From Streptomyces camponoticapitis (lineage in GTDB: Bacteria; Actinomycetota; Actinomycetes; Streptomycetales; Streptomycetaceae), in assembly GCF_014646115.1 (NCBI RefSeq), contig NZ_BMMV01000024.1:61901-125900 (forward strand): a stretch of DNA of 64,000 nt, read 5' to 3'. The notes beneath the pieces were generated by a model. That model had not been told where the DNA came from. It was given only the letters and a program-made list of their open reading frames with translations, and did no database searches. Positions 34,730-43,578 of this stretch are shown here, in pieces. Numbering within the stretch: the first letter of the stretch is position 1; each line of letters starts with the position of its first letter. The position numbers and the translations under genes are program-made.

Positions 34730-36400
34730 ATGAAGGTACAAAAAGTAGATTTCGAAGTCGTGGTGATCGGTGGCGGAGCGGCAGGGCTGAGCGCGGGGCT
34801 CACCCTCGCACGGGCGCGCCGCTCGGTGCTGGTGATCGACTCCGGCGAGCCGCGCAACGCCCCGGCGTCCCATGTCCACGGTTATCTGGGGCGTGAAGGC
34901 ATCGCACCGGCCGAGCTGTTGGCCGTGGGGCGCGAGGAAGTCGCGGGCTACGGCGGCGAGTTCATGCGCGGCCGGGTGACGGCGGTCAAGGGCTCGGTGG
35001 CGGACGGGTTCCGTCTCGTACTCGAAGAGGGCGCGGCCGTCGCCGAGGTGACGGCGAGCAGGCTGCTGGTGACGACGGGCCTTGCCGACGAACTGCCCGC
35101 CGTGCCGGGTGTCGCCGAGCGCTGGGGGCGTGATGTGCTGCACTGCCCTTACTGCCACGGGTGGGAGGTACGCGACGCGCCCATCGGCATCCTGGCGACC
35201 GGGCCGCTCTCGGTGCACCAGGCACAGATGTGGCGGCAGTGGAGCGATGACGTGACGCTGTTCCGGCACACCGCGCCCGAGTTCGACGACGAGCAGTACG
35301 AGCAGCTCGCCGCGCGTGGGATCGCCGTGGTGGACGGGGAGGTCACCGCCCTGGAGGTGACGGACGACCGGCTCAGCGGGGTCACGCTGGCCGATGGCCG
35401 GGTGGTTCCGGTCCGCGCGGTGGTGGTTCCGCCGCTGCTCACCGCGCGCGGGGGCGTCCTCGCGGACCTGGGGGCCGTGGCGGTCGACCGGGAGATGGCC
35501 GGTCAGGTGGTCGGCAGCGCCGTCCCCACCGACCCGGCGGGCGCGACATCCGTGCCCGGCGTGTGGGCGGCGGGCAATGTCGCCGATCCGACGGAGAACG
35601 TGATCGGCTCGGCGGCGGCGGGGGTGCGCGCGGCGGCCGCGATCAACGCGCACCTGATCGCCGAGGAGACGCGGCGCGCGGTGGAGGCGAGACAGGGCGT
35701 GCGGGAGCGGGCGGGCGAAGGAGACGCATCGATGGACCACGGTCGGACCTCCCCTGACAACGGCACCGACGGCGGTACGAGTGAGGAGTTCTGGGACTCG
35801 CGCTACGCAGAGAGCGCACGCGTCTGGAGCGGGAACCCGAACACGGTCCTGGTCCGGGAGGCCGCCGATCTGACGCCCGGCCGGGCCCTGGATCTGGGCT
35901 GCGGCGAGGGGGCCGACGCGATCTGGCTGGCGGGCCGGGGGTGGCGGGTGACCGCCTGTGACATCTCCGGGGTCGCCCTCGCCAAGGCGCGGCGGCACGC
36001 GGAGGCGGCGGACGCGGGCGTCGCCGGGCGCATCGACTGGCAGCGGCACGACTTCGGGACGTCCTTCCCCACCGGGACGTACGACCTGGTCTCGGCGCAG
36101 TTCCTGCACTCACCGGACGACATGCCGCGCGAGAAGATCCTGCGGGCCGCGGCTTCGGCCGTCGCGCCGGGCGGGGTCCTCCTGATCGTCGGACATGCCG
36201 GACTGCCGTCCTGGGAGCCCGACCCGGACATCGACGTACACCTCCCGACGCCGGACGAGGTCCTCGCATCCCTCGAACTCGCCGACGAGGACTGGGAGGT
36301 GCTGCTCAGCGAGGAGCACGAGCGGATCCAGACCCGTCCGGACGGGCAGCCGGGTACGCGTACGGACAACGCCTTGAAGGTCCGCCGCCGCGCGGTGTGA
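34730..36400 (+). CDS. Bifunctional FAD-dependent (thioredoxin reductase-like) oxidoreductase / SAM methyltransferase
   Basis: 556 residues, a fusion. Residues ~1-325 are a thioredoxin-reductase-type flavoprotein: FAD site VVVIGGGAAGLSAGLTLARA, redox CxxC in LHCPYCHGWEV, and a C-terminal FAD strand GVWAAGNVADP. A flexible acidic linker (about 326-350) leads to a class I methyltransferase at about 350-500 (ALDLGCGEGADAIWLAGRGW, TYDLVSAQFLHSP). The same fusion is known as a recurring actinobacterial architecture, but its reaction is unproven; it may detoxify thiol- or metalloid-containing compounds. ATG 34730 has GGAG 9 bases upstream. It is divergent from the XRE-cupin regulator. Confidence 0.9.
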   Translation: MKVQKVDFEVVVIGGGAAGLSAGLTLARARRSVLVIDSGEPRNAPASHVHGYLGREGIAPAELLAVGREEVAGYGGEFMRGRVTAVKGSVADGFRLVLEEGAAVAEVTASRLLVTTGLADELPAVPGVAERWGRDVLHCPYCHGWEVRDAPIGILATGPLSVHQAQMWRQWSDDVTLFRHTAPEFDDEQYEQLAARGIAVVDGEVTALEVTDDRLSGVTLADGRVVPVRAVVVPPLLTARGGVLADLGAVAVDREMAGQVVGSAVPTDPAGATSVPGVWAAGNVADPTENVIGSAAAGVRAAAAINAHLIAEETRRAVEARQGVRERAGEGDASMDHGRTSPDNGTDGGTSEEFWDSRYAESARVWSGNPNTVLVREAADLTPGRALDLGCGEGADAIWLAGRGWRVTACDISGVALAKARRHAEAADAGVAGRIDWQRHDFGTSFPTGTYDLVSAQFLHSPDDMPREKILRAAASAVAPGGVLLIVGHAGLPSWEPDPDIDVHLPTPDEVLASLELADEDWEVLLSEEHERIQTRPDGQPGTRTDNALKVRRRAV

Positions 36401-36437
36401 CACGCGCCGGGCGGGGTCAGGGTCCGGGGCGGCGGGG

Positions 36438-37109
36438 TCAGGATCGGGGCGGGCCGTTCGGCCCGTCCAGCCCGGCCAGTGCCTTCCGCAGGTCGGCGGC
36501 GGTGCGGTGGAGCACCCCGGTCATGCCGAACGCGACGGCGGCGTCCACGTTCTCCTGCCTGTCGTCCACGAAGAGGCAGCGGTCCGGGGGCACGCCGGCT
36601 CGCTCGACGGCGATCTCGTAGATACGGCGGTCCGGCTTGGCCACGCCCACGCGGGAGCTGTTCACCACGGCGTGTGCGAGATCGGTCAGCCCGACGCGGG
36701 CCAGGTCCTCGTCCAGCCAGGACGTCGCGTTCGTCACGAGCACCAGTGGGCACTGCTCACGAACGCGCCTGAGCAGGTCGACGACCTCCTCGTCGGTCCG
36801 ATAGCCGGCCACGGTGAACGCGAGTGCCAGGGCCTCGGCCTCGGGCGGCGACACGCGCGGCAGGAGGCCACGGACGATCGAGCCGGCCCACTCCTCTCGG
36901 GTGATCCGCCCGAGCAGCAGCGGCAGATCGTTCTCCGGGGCGAATCCGACGGACGCCGTGGTGCCCTCCGGCACACCAGCCGCCCGTTCGAGACGCGCCA
37001 CCTCGGAGAAGTCGTGATGGCGGATGACACCGTCGAGGTCGCACAGCACGGCGTCGAGGGGCCGGTCCCCGGCCCCCGGCCCGTTCACTCGGGACTCATA
37101 CGCGTCCAT
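36438..37109 (-). CDS. HAD-family hydrolase
   Basis: 223 residues. Motif I is VLCDLDGVIRHHD (nucleophile Asp and DxDG), motif II is LVLVTNATSW, and the motif III-IV region is GVAKPDRRIY and CLFVDDRQENVDAA. The cap is helical (subclass I), as in phosphoglycolate-phosphatase-like enzymes. ATG 37109 is chosen; the frame upstream to 37277 is an arginine-rich read-through of promoter sequence. The substrate is unknown. Confidence 0.87.
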   Translation of the reverse strand: MDAYESRVNGPGAGDRPLDAVLCDLDGVIRHHDFSEVARLERAAGVPEGTTASVGFAPENDLPLLLGRITREEWAGSIVRGLLPRVSPPEAEALALAFTVAGYRTDEEVVDLLRRVREQCPLVLVTNATSWLDEDLARVGLTDLAHAVVNSSRVGVAKPDRRIYEIAVERAGVPPDRCLFVDDRQENVDAAVAFGMTGVLHRTAADLRKALAGLDGPNGPPRS

Positions 37110-37285
37110 CCCCGGCCCCCACCCTCCCCTTCGGCCCCTCGCCCATGAGGACCCGCTTGGCCGAACGTACCGCCCGCACGTGCGCGCGAACGAGGGGAGG
37201 TCGTCGTCCGCCCGCCGGAGCAGGGCGAGGTGGGCGGACGACGGGCCCCCGACCGGGCGGGTCCGCCGAATTATCACCGTGCTGT

Positions 37286-37291
37286 TATATT
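37286..37291 (+). promoter_or_regulatory. -10 box TATATT of the MarR-MFS operon
   Basis: TATATT is unusually AT-rich for this genome and lies 6 bases before the GTG at 37298, consistent with a leaderless transcript. No good -35 box is visible, suggesting activator dependence. Confidence 0.5.
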
Positions 37292-37297
37292 AGCGCT

Positions 37298-37786
37298 GTG
37301 ACATCATCCGACCCCACCGCGGTGCCCGATCCCTGGCAACCGCTGCACAAGCTGCTGGCCGCCATGGACGCCGAGATCGAGCAGGTCTACCTCGCTCGTG
37401 GCATCGAGGGCGTACGGCCCCGGTTCGCCTATCCCCTCATCCGCCTCGCCCACACCGGGCCACTCACCATCCGCGAGCTCGCGGCATCCCTGGACCGCTC
37501 GCACTCCGCCCTCAGCCAGACCCTCACCGCCATGCGCAAGGAAGGTCTGGTGACCTCCGAGCCGGGGCCCGACGCCCGTACCCGGCGGATCGATCTGACC
37601 GAACGGGGCCGGTCGCTCGTACCGTTCCTGGAGGCCGAGTGGCGGGCCACCCATGCGACGGTCGCCGAGCTGGACGCCGAGATCCCGTACGCGCTGACCA
37701 ACGCCGTGGAGGAGCTGCGGCGGGCGCTGGAGCGCCGGTCCATGCGGCAGCGGGTGCTCGACCACCTCGTCGAGCCACGGCGGTGA
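37298..37786 (+). CDS. MarR family regulator of an MFS exporter
   Basis: 162 residues. The HTH is at about 55-85 (LTIRELAASLDRSHSALSQTL) with wing ARTRRIDLTERGRSLVPFL. The start is GTG 37298, directly behind a TATATT -10 box. The gene overlaps the MFS start in a GTGA quartet, the usual design for a MarR repressor that controls its own efflux pump. The ligand is unknown. Confidence 0.88.
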   Translation: MTSSDPTAVPDPWQPLHKLLAAMDAEIEQVYLARGIEGVRPRFAYPLIRLAHTGPLTIRELAASLDRSHSALSQTLTAMRKEGLVTSEPGPDARTRRIDLTERGRSLVPFLEAEWRATHATVAELDAEIPYALTNAVEELRRALERRSMRQRVLDHLVEPRR

Positions 37787-39111
37787 AGGGGCGCGGCCAG
37801 TTCCTCGACACCCGCCCCCTGCGTGGCGGCGGGCCGTTCCTGGATCTGTGGACCGGCACCGCCGCCTCCCAACTCGGCGGCCAGATAGCCACGGTGGCGG
37901 TCCTGGCCCAGGTCTGGGACCTCACCCGCAGCCCCGTGGGCACCGGCGCCATCGGGCTCGTCAGCGGTCTGGCGACACTGGTGTTCGGCCTGCTCGGCGG
38001 CACGCTCGCCGACGCCGTGGACCGCCGTACGGTCGTACGGGCCACCACCGGAGGCCAACTCCTGGCGGCGGGCGGGCTGTGCGCACAGGCGCTGACGGAC
38101 AACCGGAACGTCCTGCTCCTGCTCACCCTGGTCGCCGTCGGAGCCGCCTGTTCCGGGCTCGGGGCACCCGCCCGCCGTACCCTCCCGGTCCGGCTCCTGC
38201 CGTCCGACCAGGTCGCGGCCGGGCTCGCGCTGACCAACATCTCCTTCCAGGCGGCGATGCTCGCGGGGCCCGCGCTGGCCGGGCTGATCATCGCCCGGTG
38301 GGACTTCCCCGCCGCCTACGCCGCCCAGGCCGTGGCCGTCGCGATCTCGGCGCTGGCGGTGATCCGGCTGCCACCCATGCGCCCCGAGGGCGCCGGTACG
38401 AAGGGTGGCAGGAGCCGGCCGCGACGTGGGGGCTGGCGCGTCGTGCTGCGCCGCCCGACACTCTGGGGGTCGATGGTCACCGATCTGTGCGCGACCGTGC
38501 TCGCCATGCCGGTCTCGCTCTTCCCGCTGGTCAACGAGATCCGCTTCGACGGCGACCCGCGGACACTCGGCCTGTTCCTCTCGGCCGTCGCGGTCGGCGG
38601 GATCACGGCGGGTCTGCTCTCCGGCACAGTGACACGGCGGCGCGGCGGCGGACTGATCCAGCTGATCGCCGCCGGGGTCTGGGGCCTGGCACTGGCCGGG
38701 TTCGGCCTCGCAGGGCCGCTCTGGCTGGCACTCGCCTGCCTCGCCGTGGCCGGGGCCGCCGACACCGTGTCGGTGATCACCCGCAGCACCCTGGTCCAGT
38801 TGGAGACGCCGGACGCGTACCGGGGGCGGGTCTCCTCCGTGGAACACGTCATCGGCGTCGCGGGTCCGGAACTCGGCAACTTCCGCGGCGGTCTGGTCGC
38901 GTCGGCCACCTCCGCCCCCTTCTCACTGGTGGCCGGGGGCCTGGCCGCCGCGTCGGCGGTCGCCTTCGTGGCGGCGGTCAACGCGCCCCTGCGCGCCTAC
39001 CGCACCCCAACTCCCGTGCCTCCGAAACCACTTGAAGCACCTCCCGCATCGGCGACACCTGCCACCGAACCGTCCGAAAGCCCTGAGGCGGCCGGGTCAG
39101 GACGGCCCTGA
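37783..39111 (+). CDS. MFS transporter (EntS/MFS_3-like)
   Basis: 442 residues, about 12 membrane segments (FLDLWTGTAASQLGGQIATV, then VSGLATLVFGLLGGTLADAV with the DAVDRR loop between TM2 and TM3). The pattern matches the enterobactin-exporter-like MFS_3 group. The last ~45 residues are proline/alanine-rich and cytoplasmic. The GTG start overlaps the MarR stop. Likely a drug or siderophore exporter repressed by the MarR protein. Confidence 0.9.
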   Translation: MKGRGQFLDTRPLRGGGPFLDLWTGTAASQLGGQIATVAVLAQVWDLTRSPVGTGAIGLVSGLATLVFGLLGGTLADAVDRRTVVRATTGGQLLAAGGLCAQALTDNRNVLLLLTLVAVGAACSGLGAPARRTLPVRLLPSDQVAAGLALTNISFQAAMLAGPALAGLIIARWDFPAAYAAQAVAVAISALAVIRLPPMRPEGAGTKGGRSRPRRGGWRVVLRRPTLWGSMVTDLCATVLAMPVSLFPLVNEIRFDGDPRTLGLFLSAVAVGGITAGLLSGTVTRRRGGGLIQLIAAGVWGLALAGFGLAGPLWLALACLAVAGAADTVSVITRSTLVQLETPDAYRGRVSSVEHVIGVAGPELGNFRGGLVASATSAPFSLVAGGLAAASAVAFVAAVNAPLRAYRTPTPVPPKPLEAPPASATPATEPSESPEAAGSGRP

Positions 39112-39139
39112 GGGATCACACGTGAACGCCGGCCAGGGC

Positions 39140-39697
39140 TCAGAGGCTCATCTCGATGTAGTCCAGGTCCGTGAACTCGACCTGGAGGCCGGTCGCACGG
39201 CGGCCGTTGTCCTTGAAGTACTGCTCCTGGAGCCCCTCGGCCACGATGGCGCGCAGGTCGCCCTCGTTCGCCCCCGTCTCCCGCGCGGCCAGGAGCCGGG
39301 CCGCGACCTGGGGCGGCAGCAGTTCGGTGATGCGCCGCATCCGGGGGTCGTCGGTGGATCCGGCCGCCGCCGTGAACCCGAAGCGGGCTCGGGTCTCGAC
39401 GACGATCCCCGTGCGTGTGGCGGCTTTCGCCATCGCCTCCTTACGGACGCGGGGCTGCCAGTCCTTCCGTACCTCTTCCGCCAGCCGTGCGGCGAGCGCG
39501 GGCCGTGGGCGCTTGAGGTCTCCCCTGACGTAGCGCTCGACCGTGCGCTGGGTGCAGCCGAGCCGGCGTGCGACCGCGCGGGTCGAGCCCTTCTCCTTCT
39601 TCAAGAGGAACCGCATCCGCGCGCCGGCGGACTTCGGGATCGGGCGGGTCGCGGTGTTCTCCGCGGCTTTGGTGATGCTGTCGCCGACGATGCCCAC
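39140..39697 (-). CDS. tpg: Telomere terminal protein Tpg
   Basis: 185 residues, the usual Tpg length. Diagnostic segments are TRPIPKSAGARMRFLLKKEK and GSTRAVARRLGCTQRTVERY (HTH), followed by RPALAARLAEEVRKDWQPRV, TGIVVETRARFGFTAAAGST and the acidic end LQVEFTDLDYIEMSL. Tpg is covalently attached to the 5' ends of linear Streptomyces chromosomes and plasmids and primes end-patching after replication. The GTG start lies 3 bases after the tap stop, with GGGGGAG as ribosome site inside tap. It forms an operon with tap, as in other streptomycetes. Confidence 0.96.
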   Translation of the reverse strand: MGIVGDSITKAAENTATRPIPKSAGARMRFLLKKEKGSTRAVARRLGCTQRTVERYVRGDLKRPRPALAARLAEEVRKDWQPRVRKEAMAKAATRTGIVVETRARFGFTAAAGSTDDPRMRRITELLPPQVAARLLAARETGANEGDLRAIVAEGLQEQYFKDNGRRATGLQVEFTDLDYIEMSL

Positions 39698-39700
39698 GGC

Positions 39701-41848
39701 TCACTCCCCCTCGGCGACGGCATCGACGCCGTCCTTGATGTGCCGGGCCGGATTGAGGCCCTCGTCCAGCAACTGGGCCGCCCAGAGAAGCGGCTTGGTG
39801 CCTTCGTGCTTGACCATGCCGGGGCTGACGCCGAGCCGGAACGTGCCCGGAGCCGGCCGGCCTTCGGAGGTGCGCGGCAGGAGGCCGAGCGGGCCGGGAC
39901 TGTCGGACAGGAAGACGACACCGTCCGAGAGCAGGGCGATCGGCAGGAGCGCGTCGTCGGCGAAGTGCAGACGGCCGGGGGGCAGCGGTACGGACTGGCT
40001 GGCGACAGCGGTCCTGAGGAGTTTGCGGTGCGTGTTGACGCGCGCGGCGGCGATGACGGCGGCGCGGATGTCGGGCCGCCAGGTGGGCCGTTCGAGAGCG
40101 GGCCAGCGCTCCCCGGGCCGGTACGCGGCGCCCTGCGGGCGCTCGCGGAGTTTGCCGATACCGCCCTTGACCGTCGACTTGATCGCGGCGAGGACTGCGG
40201 CCAGGGCGGGGTCGGACGCCTTGTGGTTCTCCATCGCGGCGAGGAAGGCGTGCTCGTCCAGGTCGGCGGTGACGCCCAGTTCGGCCATCGTCGTCTTGTA
40301 GGCGTCGGCGAGACGCCTGTACCAGGGGTCCAGATACGGGCCGTTCTCCGGGCGCACCCACGCTTCGAGGGGGCGCGGGGTGACGGGCAGGCCGTAGGTG
40401 GTGACCAGTTCGTGCGCGTACGCGACCGTCGGCGTGGCGTACCAGGCCGGTCCGGTGGGGCGGCTGCCGCGCGGAGTGAACGGTGACGGCAGGCGGGGGT
40501 CCATCTCGATGCCCGACAGATCGATCAGCCAACTGCCCGGCAGCGACTTGTCGAAGTCGGGCGCGGCGAGGTGGACGGGCTCGCCGAGGCCGACGGGCAG
40601 CCGGTTCGCCGCGGCGAGGAAGGCGGTGTTCACGTCGATGCCGACCGCGTACTTCCTGGCGCACTCGGCGTCGGTGAGCAGCTGCGGATCGCGGATCCAG
40701 TCGTGGGCCTCCTCCTCGATGATCTCGTCCGGAGTGCGCGAGTGGCCGCGCGCGTACAGCGCGGCGACGACGGGATGCTCGTCCGGCGCCTCGGGCGGCG
40801 CGGGGTCCACGGCCCGGGTGAGGGAGCCGGGCACCGGGCCGGCCACCCAGGTGCCGCTCGCCGCGTCCTTCACCGGCCGGGTGGGCGGGCGCAGGGCGGT
40901 CATCAGTTCAAGTCCGGAGACGGCGGTGGAGCCGCAGGGGGTGATGACCCGCGCGGCGTACGTGCCGAGTACGTGGGCCAGTTCGGCGGGCGGCAGGGTC
41001 GCGGAGCCCGACCAGCTGCGGGGGTCGAGCGCGTCCCACGGGAGGACGGCCAGTTGCACGCACTGGCGGCGTCCTTCGCGGGCCGGGCGGTAGACACGGG
41101 CCCACGGGCCGAAGCCCCGCTTCGTCAGCGTCCACTTGGCTCTGGCGATCTGCTTGTTGACCTTGTGGTCGTCGGGCAGCCGCAGTCCGCGCCGGTCTTC
41201 GAGTACGGAGGGCAGGCCGAGGCGCAGGGCGGCCGACTCGGTGAGAACGATCAGCGGGTCGGAGTCCCTGCCGTTGCGGTGCAGTCGGGGCGCGCCGAGC
41301 CGGGCGTCGGTGAGGGCCCATTCGACGAGCGCGGGGATGTCCTTGGCGGGGCATTCCAGGACGAGGCCGCCGACGCAGTAGGCGTTGCCGTCGCCGTCGA
41401 GCACGGCGAGGGGTCCGTTGGCGAACTGCGGGTCGGGAGCGTCGAGTTGGGCGGCGGGGGCAGCGGCCTCGCGCGACGCGCGCTTCCGCGGTGCGGGCCT
41501 CGGGGGACCCGACCGCCGCTCGGCGGGCGCCGGAGCCGGTGCCGAAGCGGCAGCCGGCTCCGTCTCCGGCTCCTCGACCGTCCCCCTCGCCGGCTCCGCG
41601 GGCGCCAGTTGCGCCGCGATGCCCTCCAGGAGCTTCGCGTACGCGGCGCGCGTGGCGCCCTGCGGTTCGCTGCGGCCCGTCTCCCACCCCGCTACCGTCG
41701 TACGGGTCACGTCGAGGGCCGCGGCGACCTCGGCCCGCGTGAGGCCGTAGTCGCCGCGCAGCCTCGCCCGTTCCGCCGGTTCCGGCAGATGTGTAGGGCG
41801 CGGCCCCGCCTTGAGCAGGGCGTCGACGGGGTCGGGCTTCCTGGGCAT
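39701..41848 (-). CDS. tap: Telomere-associated protein Tap
   Basis: 715 residues. The N-terminal XRE-like HTH (RGDYGLTRAEVAAALDVTRT, VAGWETGRSEPQGATR) binds telomere 3' overhang DNA in known Taps. The long central and C-terminal part (YAVGIDVNTAFLAAANRLPV, WLIDLSGIEMDPRLPSPF, GIGKLRERPQGAAY) resembles polymerase-like Tap sequences. A disordered Ala/Pro linker runs at about 85-140. Tap recruits Tpg to chromosome ends. Position upstream of and adjacent to tpg on the same strand confirms the call. Confidence 0.95.
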   Translation of the reverse strand: MPRKPDPVDALLKAGPRPTHLPEPAERARLRGDYGLTRAEVAAALDVTRTTVAGWETGRSEPQGATRAAYAKLLEGIAAQLAPAEPARGTVEEPETEPAAASAPAPAPAERRSGPPRPAPRKRASREAAAPAAQLDAPDPQFANGPLAVLDGDGNAYCVGGLVLECPAKDIPALVEWALTDARLGAPRLHRNGRDSDPLIVLTESAALRLGLPSVLEDRRGLRLPDDHKVNKQIARAKWTLTKRGFGPWARVYRPAREGRRQCVQLAVLPWDALDPRSWSGSATLPPAELAHVLGTYAARVITPCGSTAVSGLELMTALRPPTRPVKDAASGTWVAGPVPGSLTRAVDPAPPEAPDEHPVVAALYARGHSRTPDEIIEEEAHDWIRDPQLLTDAECARKYAVGIDVNTAFLAAANRLPVGLGEPVHLAAPDFDKSLPGSWLIDLSGIEMDPRLPSPFTPRGSRPTGPAWYATPTVAYAHELVTTYGLPVTPRPLEAWVRPENGPYLDPWYRRLADAYKTTMAELGVTADLDEHAFLAAMENHKASDPALAAVLAAIKSTVKGGIGKLRERPQGAAYRPGERWPALERPTWRPDIRAAVIAAARVNTHRKLLRTAVASQSVPLPPGRLHFADDALLPIALLSDGVVFLSDSPGPLGLLPRTSEGRPAPGTFRLGVSPGMVKHEGTKPLLWAAQLLDEGLNPARHIKDGVDAVAEGE

Positions 41849-41957
41849 CCGGCACTCGCTCCTTCGCGCGTCAGCCCTGGTCGACGCAGGTGGTGCGGTG
41901 CCGTGGGGCGATGACGATCCGGTACATGAACCGGATCGTAGCGCGCGTACGGAGGTT

Positions 41958-43403
41958 CTACCGTCCGTCGCTCATCGCCTCCGGCGGGGTGAGTGGGGAC
42001 AGACTGCCGCTGCGGGTGAGTTTGGCGTACCAGTGGGCGCTCGTCTTGGGGATCCGCCGCTGGGTCGCGTAGTCCACGTACACCGTACCGAAGCGCCTGC
42101 TGTAGCCGTACCCCCACTCGTAGTTGTCGAGCAGCGACCACAGGAAGTAGCCCCGGACGTCGGCTCCCGACTCGATCGCGCTGTGCACCGCGGCGAGGTG
42201 GTCGCGCAGATAGTCGATCCGCTCCGGGTCGTGGACCTCGCCGTCGGGGTTGGCGTAGTCGTCGAACGCCGCGCCGTTCTCGGTGATCATCACCGGCAGT
42301 TCCGGGTGGTCCCGCCGTACCCGCATCAGCAGTTCGTACAGGCCGTCCGGGTCGATCGTCCAGCCCATGGCGGTCCGGGGGCCGGGCGTCTGGTGGAAGG
42401 CGACGTTGTCGGCGGCCGGCCACGGGCTGTGGTCGCTCGCGCCGTGTCCGTCCGAACGGTGGGCGGGCGGTCCCTCGTGGTGGGAGACGAGCGTGGGCGA
42501 GTAGTAGTTGACGCCGAGGAAGTCCAGCGGCCGGTTGATGAGCGCGGTGTCGCCGTCCTGGACGAAGGACCAGTCGGTGAGGGACGCGGTGTCGGCCAGG
42601 ACGTCCTCGGGGTACGCGCCGTCGAGCATCGGTCCGGTGAAGACGCGGTTGGCGAGTCCGTCGATCCGGCGGGCCGCGTCCACGTCGGCCGCGCTGTCGG
42701 TCAGGGGCCGTACATGGTGGAGGTTGAGCGTCACGGAGAGCCGGGCGTCCTCCGGGAGCCGGTCGCGCAGGACCTGGACCGCGAGTCCGTGGCCGAGGTT
42801 GAGGTGGTGCGCGGCGCGCAGGGCGTCGACGGGGTCCGTGCGGCCGGGGGCGTGGACGCCGGAGCCGTAACCCAGGAAGGCGCTGCACCAGGGCTCGTTC
42901 AGCGTGGTCCACGTCTTGACGCGGTCGCCGAGCGCGTCGGCGACGAGGGCCGCGTACTCGGCGAAGAGCTCAGCCGTACGGCGCTCCGGCCAGCCGCCCG
43001 CGTCCTCCAGATGCTGCGGAAGGTCCCAGTGGTAGAGGGTGACGACCGGTTCGATGCCCTTGGCGAGCAGGTCGTCGGTGAGACGACGGTAGAAGTCGAG
43101 CCCTTCTTGGGACGCGGGTCCGGTGCCGGTGGGCTGTACGCGCGGCCAGGAGACGGAGAAGCGGTACGCGCCGACGCCGAGGTCGGCCATGAGGGCGGTG
43201 TCCTCGCGCCAGCGGTTGTAGTGGTCGGCGGCGATGTCGCCGGTGTCGCCGTTGCGGACCTTGCCCGGGGTACGGGAGTAGACGTCCCAGATGGAGGGGG
43301 TGCGGCCGGCTTCCCGTGCGGCGCCTTCGATCTGGTAGGCGGCTGTCGCGGTGCCCCAGAGGAACTCGGGCGGAAAGACTCGTACGGAGGGGGATGTGGC
43401 CAC
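41958..43403 (-). CDS. bglC: GH1 beta-glucosidase BglC
   Basis: 481 residues with no signal peptide, so cytoplasmic. The GH1 start is FPPEFLWGTATAAYQIEGAA, the acid/base Glu is in TTLNEPWCSAFLGYG, and the nucleophile Glu is in VMITENGAAFDD. The sugar-binding end is WSLLDNYEWGYGYSRRFG. It hydrolyses imported cellobiose and cello-oligosaccharides to glucose. It is last in the cebEFG-bglC unit, 175 bases after cebG, with a hairpin in the gap. The GTG start has AAAGGGA upstream. Confidence 0.95.
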   Translation of the reverse strand: MATSPSVRVFPPEFLWGTATAAYQIEGAAREAGRTPSIWDVYSRTPGKVRNGDTGDIAADHYNRWREDTALMADLGVGAYRFSVSWPRVQPTGTGPASQEGLDFYRRLTDDLLAKGIEPVVTLYHWDLPQHLEDAGGWPERRTAELFAEYAALVADALGDRVKTWTTLNEPWCSAFLGYGSGVHAPGRTDPVDALRAAHHLNLGHGLAVQVLRDRLPEDARLSVTLNLHHVRPLTDSAADVDAARRIDGLANRVFTGPMLDGAYPEDVLADTASLTDWSFVQDGDTALINRPLDFLGVNYYSPTLVSHHEGPPAHRSDGHGASDHSPWPAADNVAFHQTPGPRTAMGWTIDPDGLYELLMRVRRDHPELPVMITENGAAFDDYANPDGEVHDPERIDYLRDHLAAVHSAIESGADVRGYFLWSLLDNYEWGYGYSRRFGTVYVDYATQRRIPKTSAHWYAKLTRSGSLSPLTPPEAMSDGR

Positions 43404-43498
43404 GGGGGTCCCTTTCAGGAGTTGAACTGTGTGCCGTGTGCAGGGAGTTGGGCTTCGCGCCCGCGCGTTGTCGCGCGGAGGTGTGCGGGCGCAGGGGA

Positions 43499-43528
43499 CA
43501 GGGGCCCGAGACGCGCGCTCGGGCCCTG
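43499..43528. terminator. Hairpin between cebG and bglC
   Basis: A stem of about 11 bp with one bulge (43499-43510 with 43518-43528) and a seven-base loop, bordered by a run of ten G. It probably reduces read-through from cebG into bglC or stabilises the cebEFG message. Confidence 0.7.
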
Positions 43529-43578
43529 GGGGGGGGGAACAGCCGGGAGCCGGGACCGCGGGAAGCGGCGGGCAGAGG

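Noticed and set aside
39032..41914. Two long plus-strand frames across tpg and tap
   Set aside because: Antisense shadows of the clearly recognised tap and tpg genes.
43528..43537. Run of ten G considered as a phase-variable tract
   Set aside because: It lies in a non-coding gap beside a terminator hairpin and cannot shift a reading frame.
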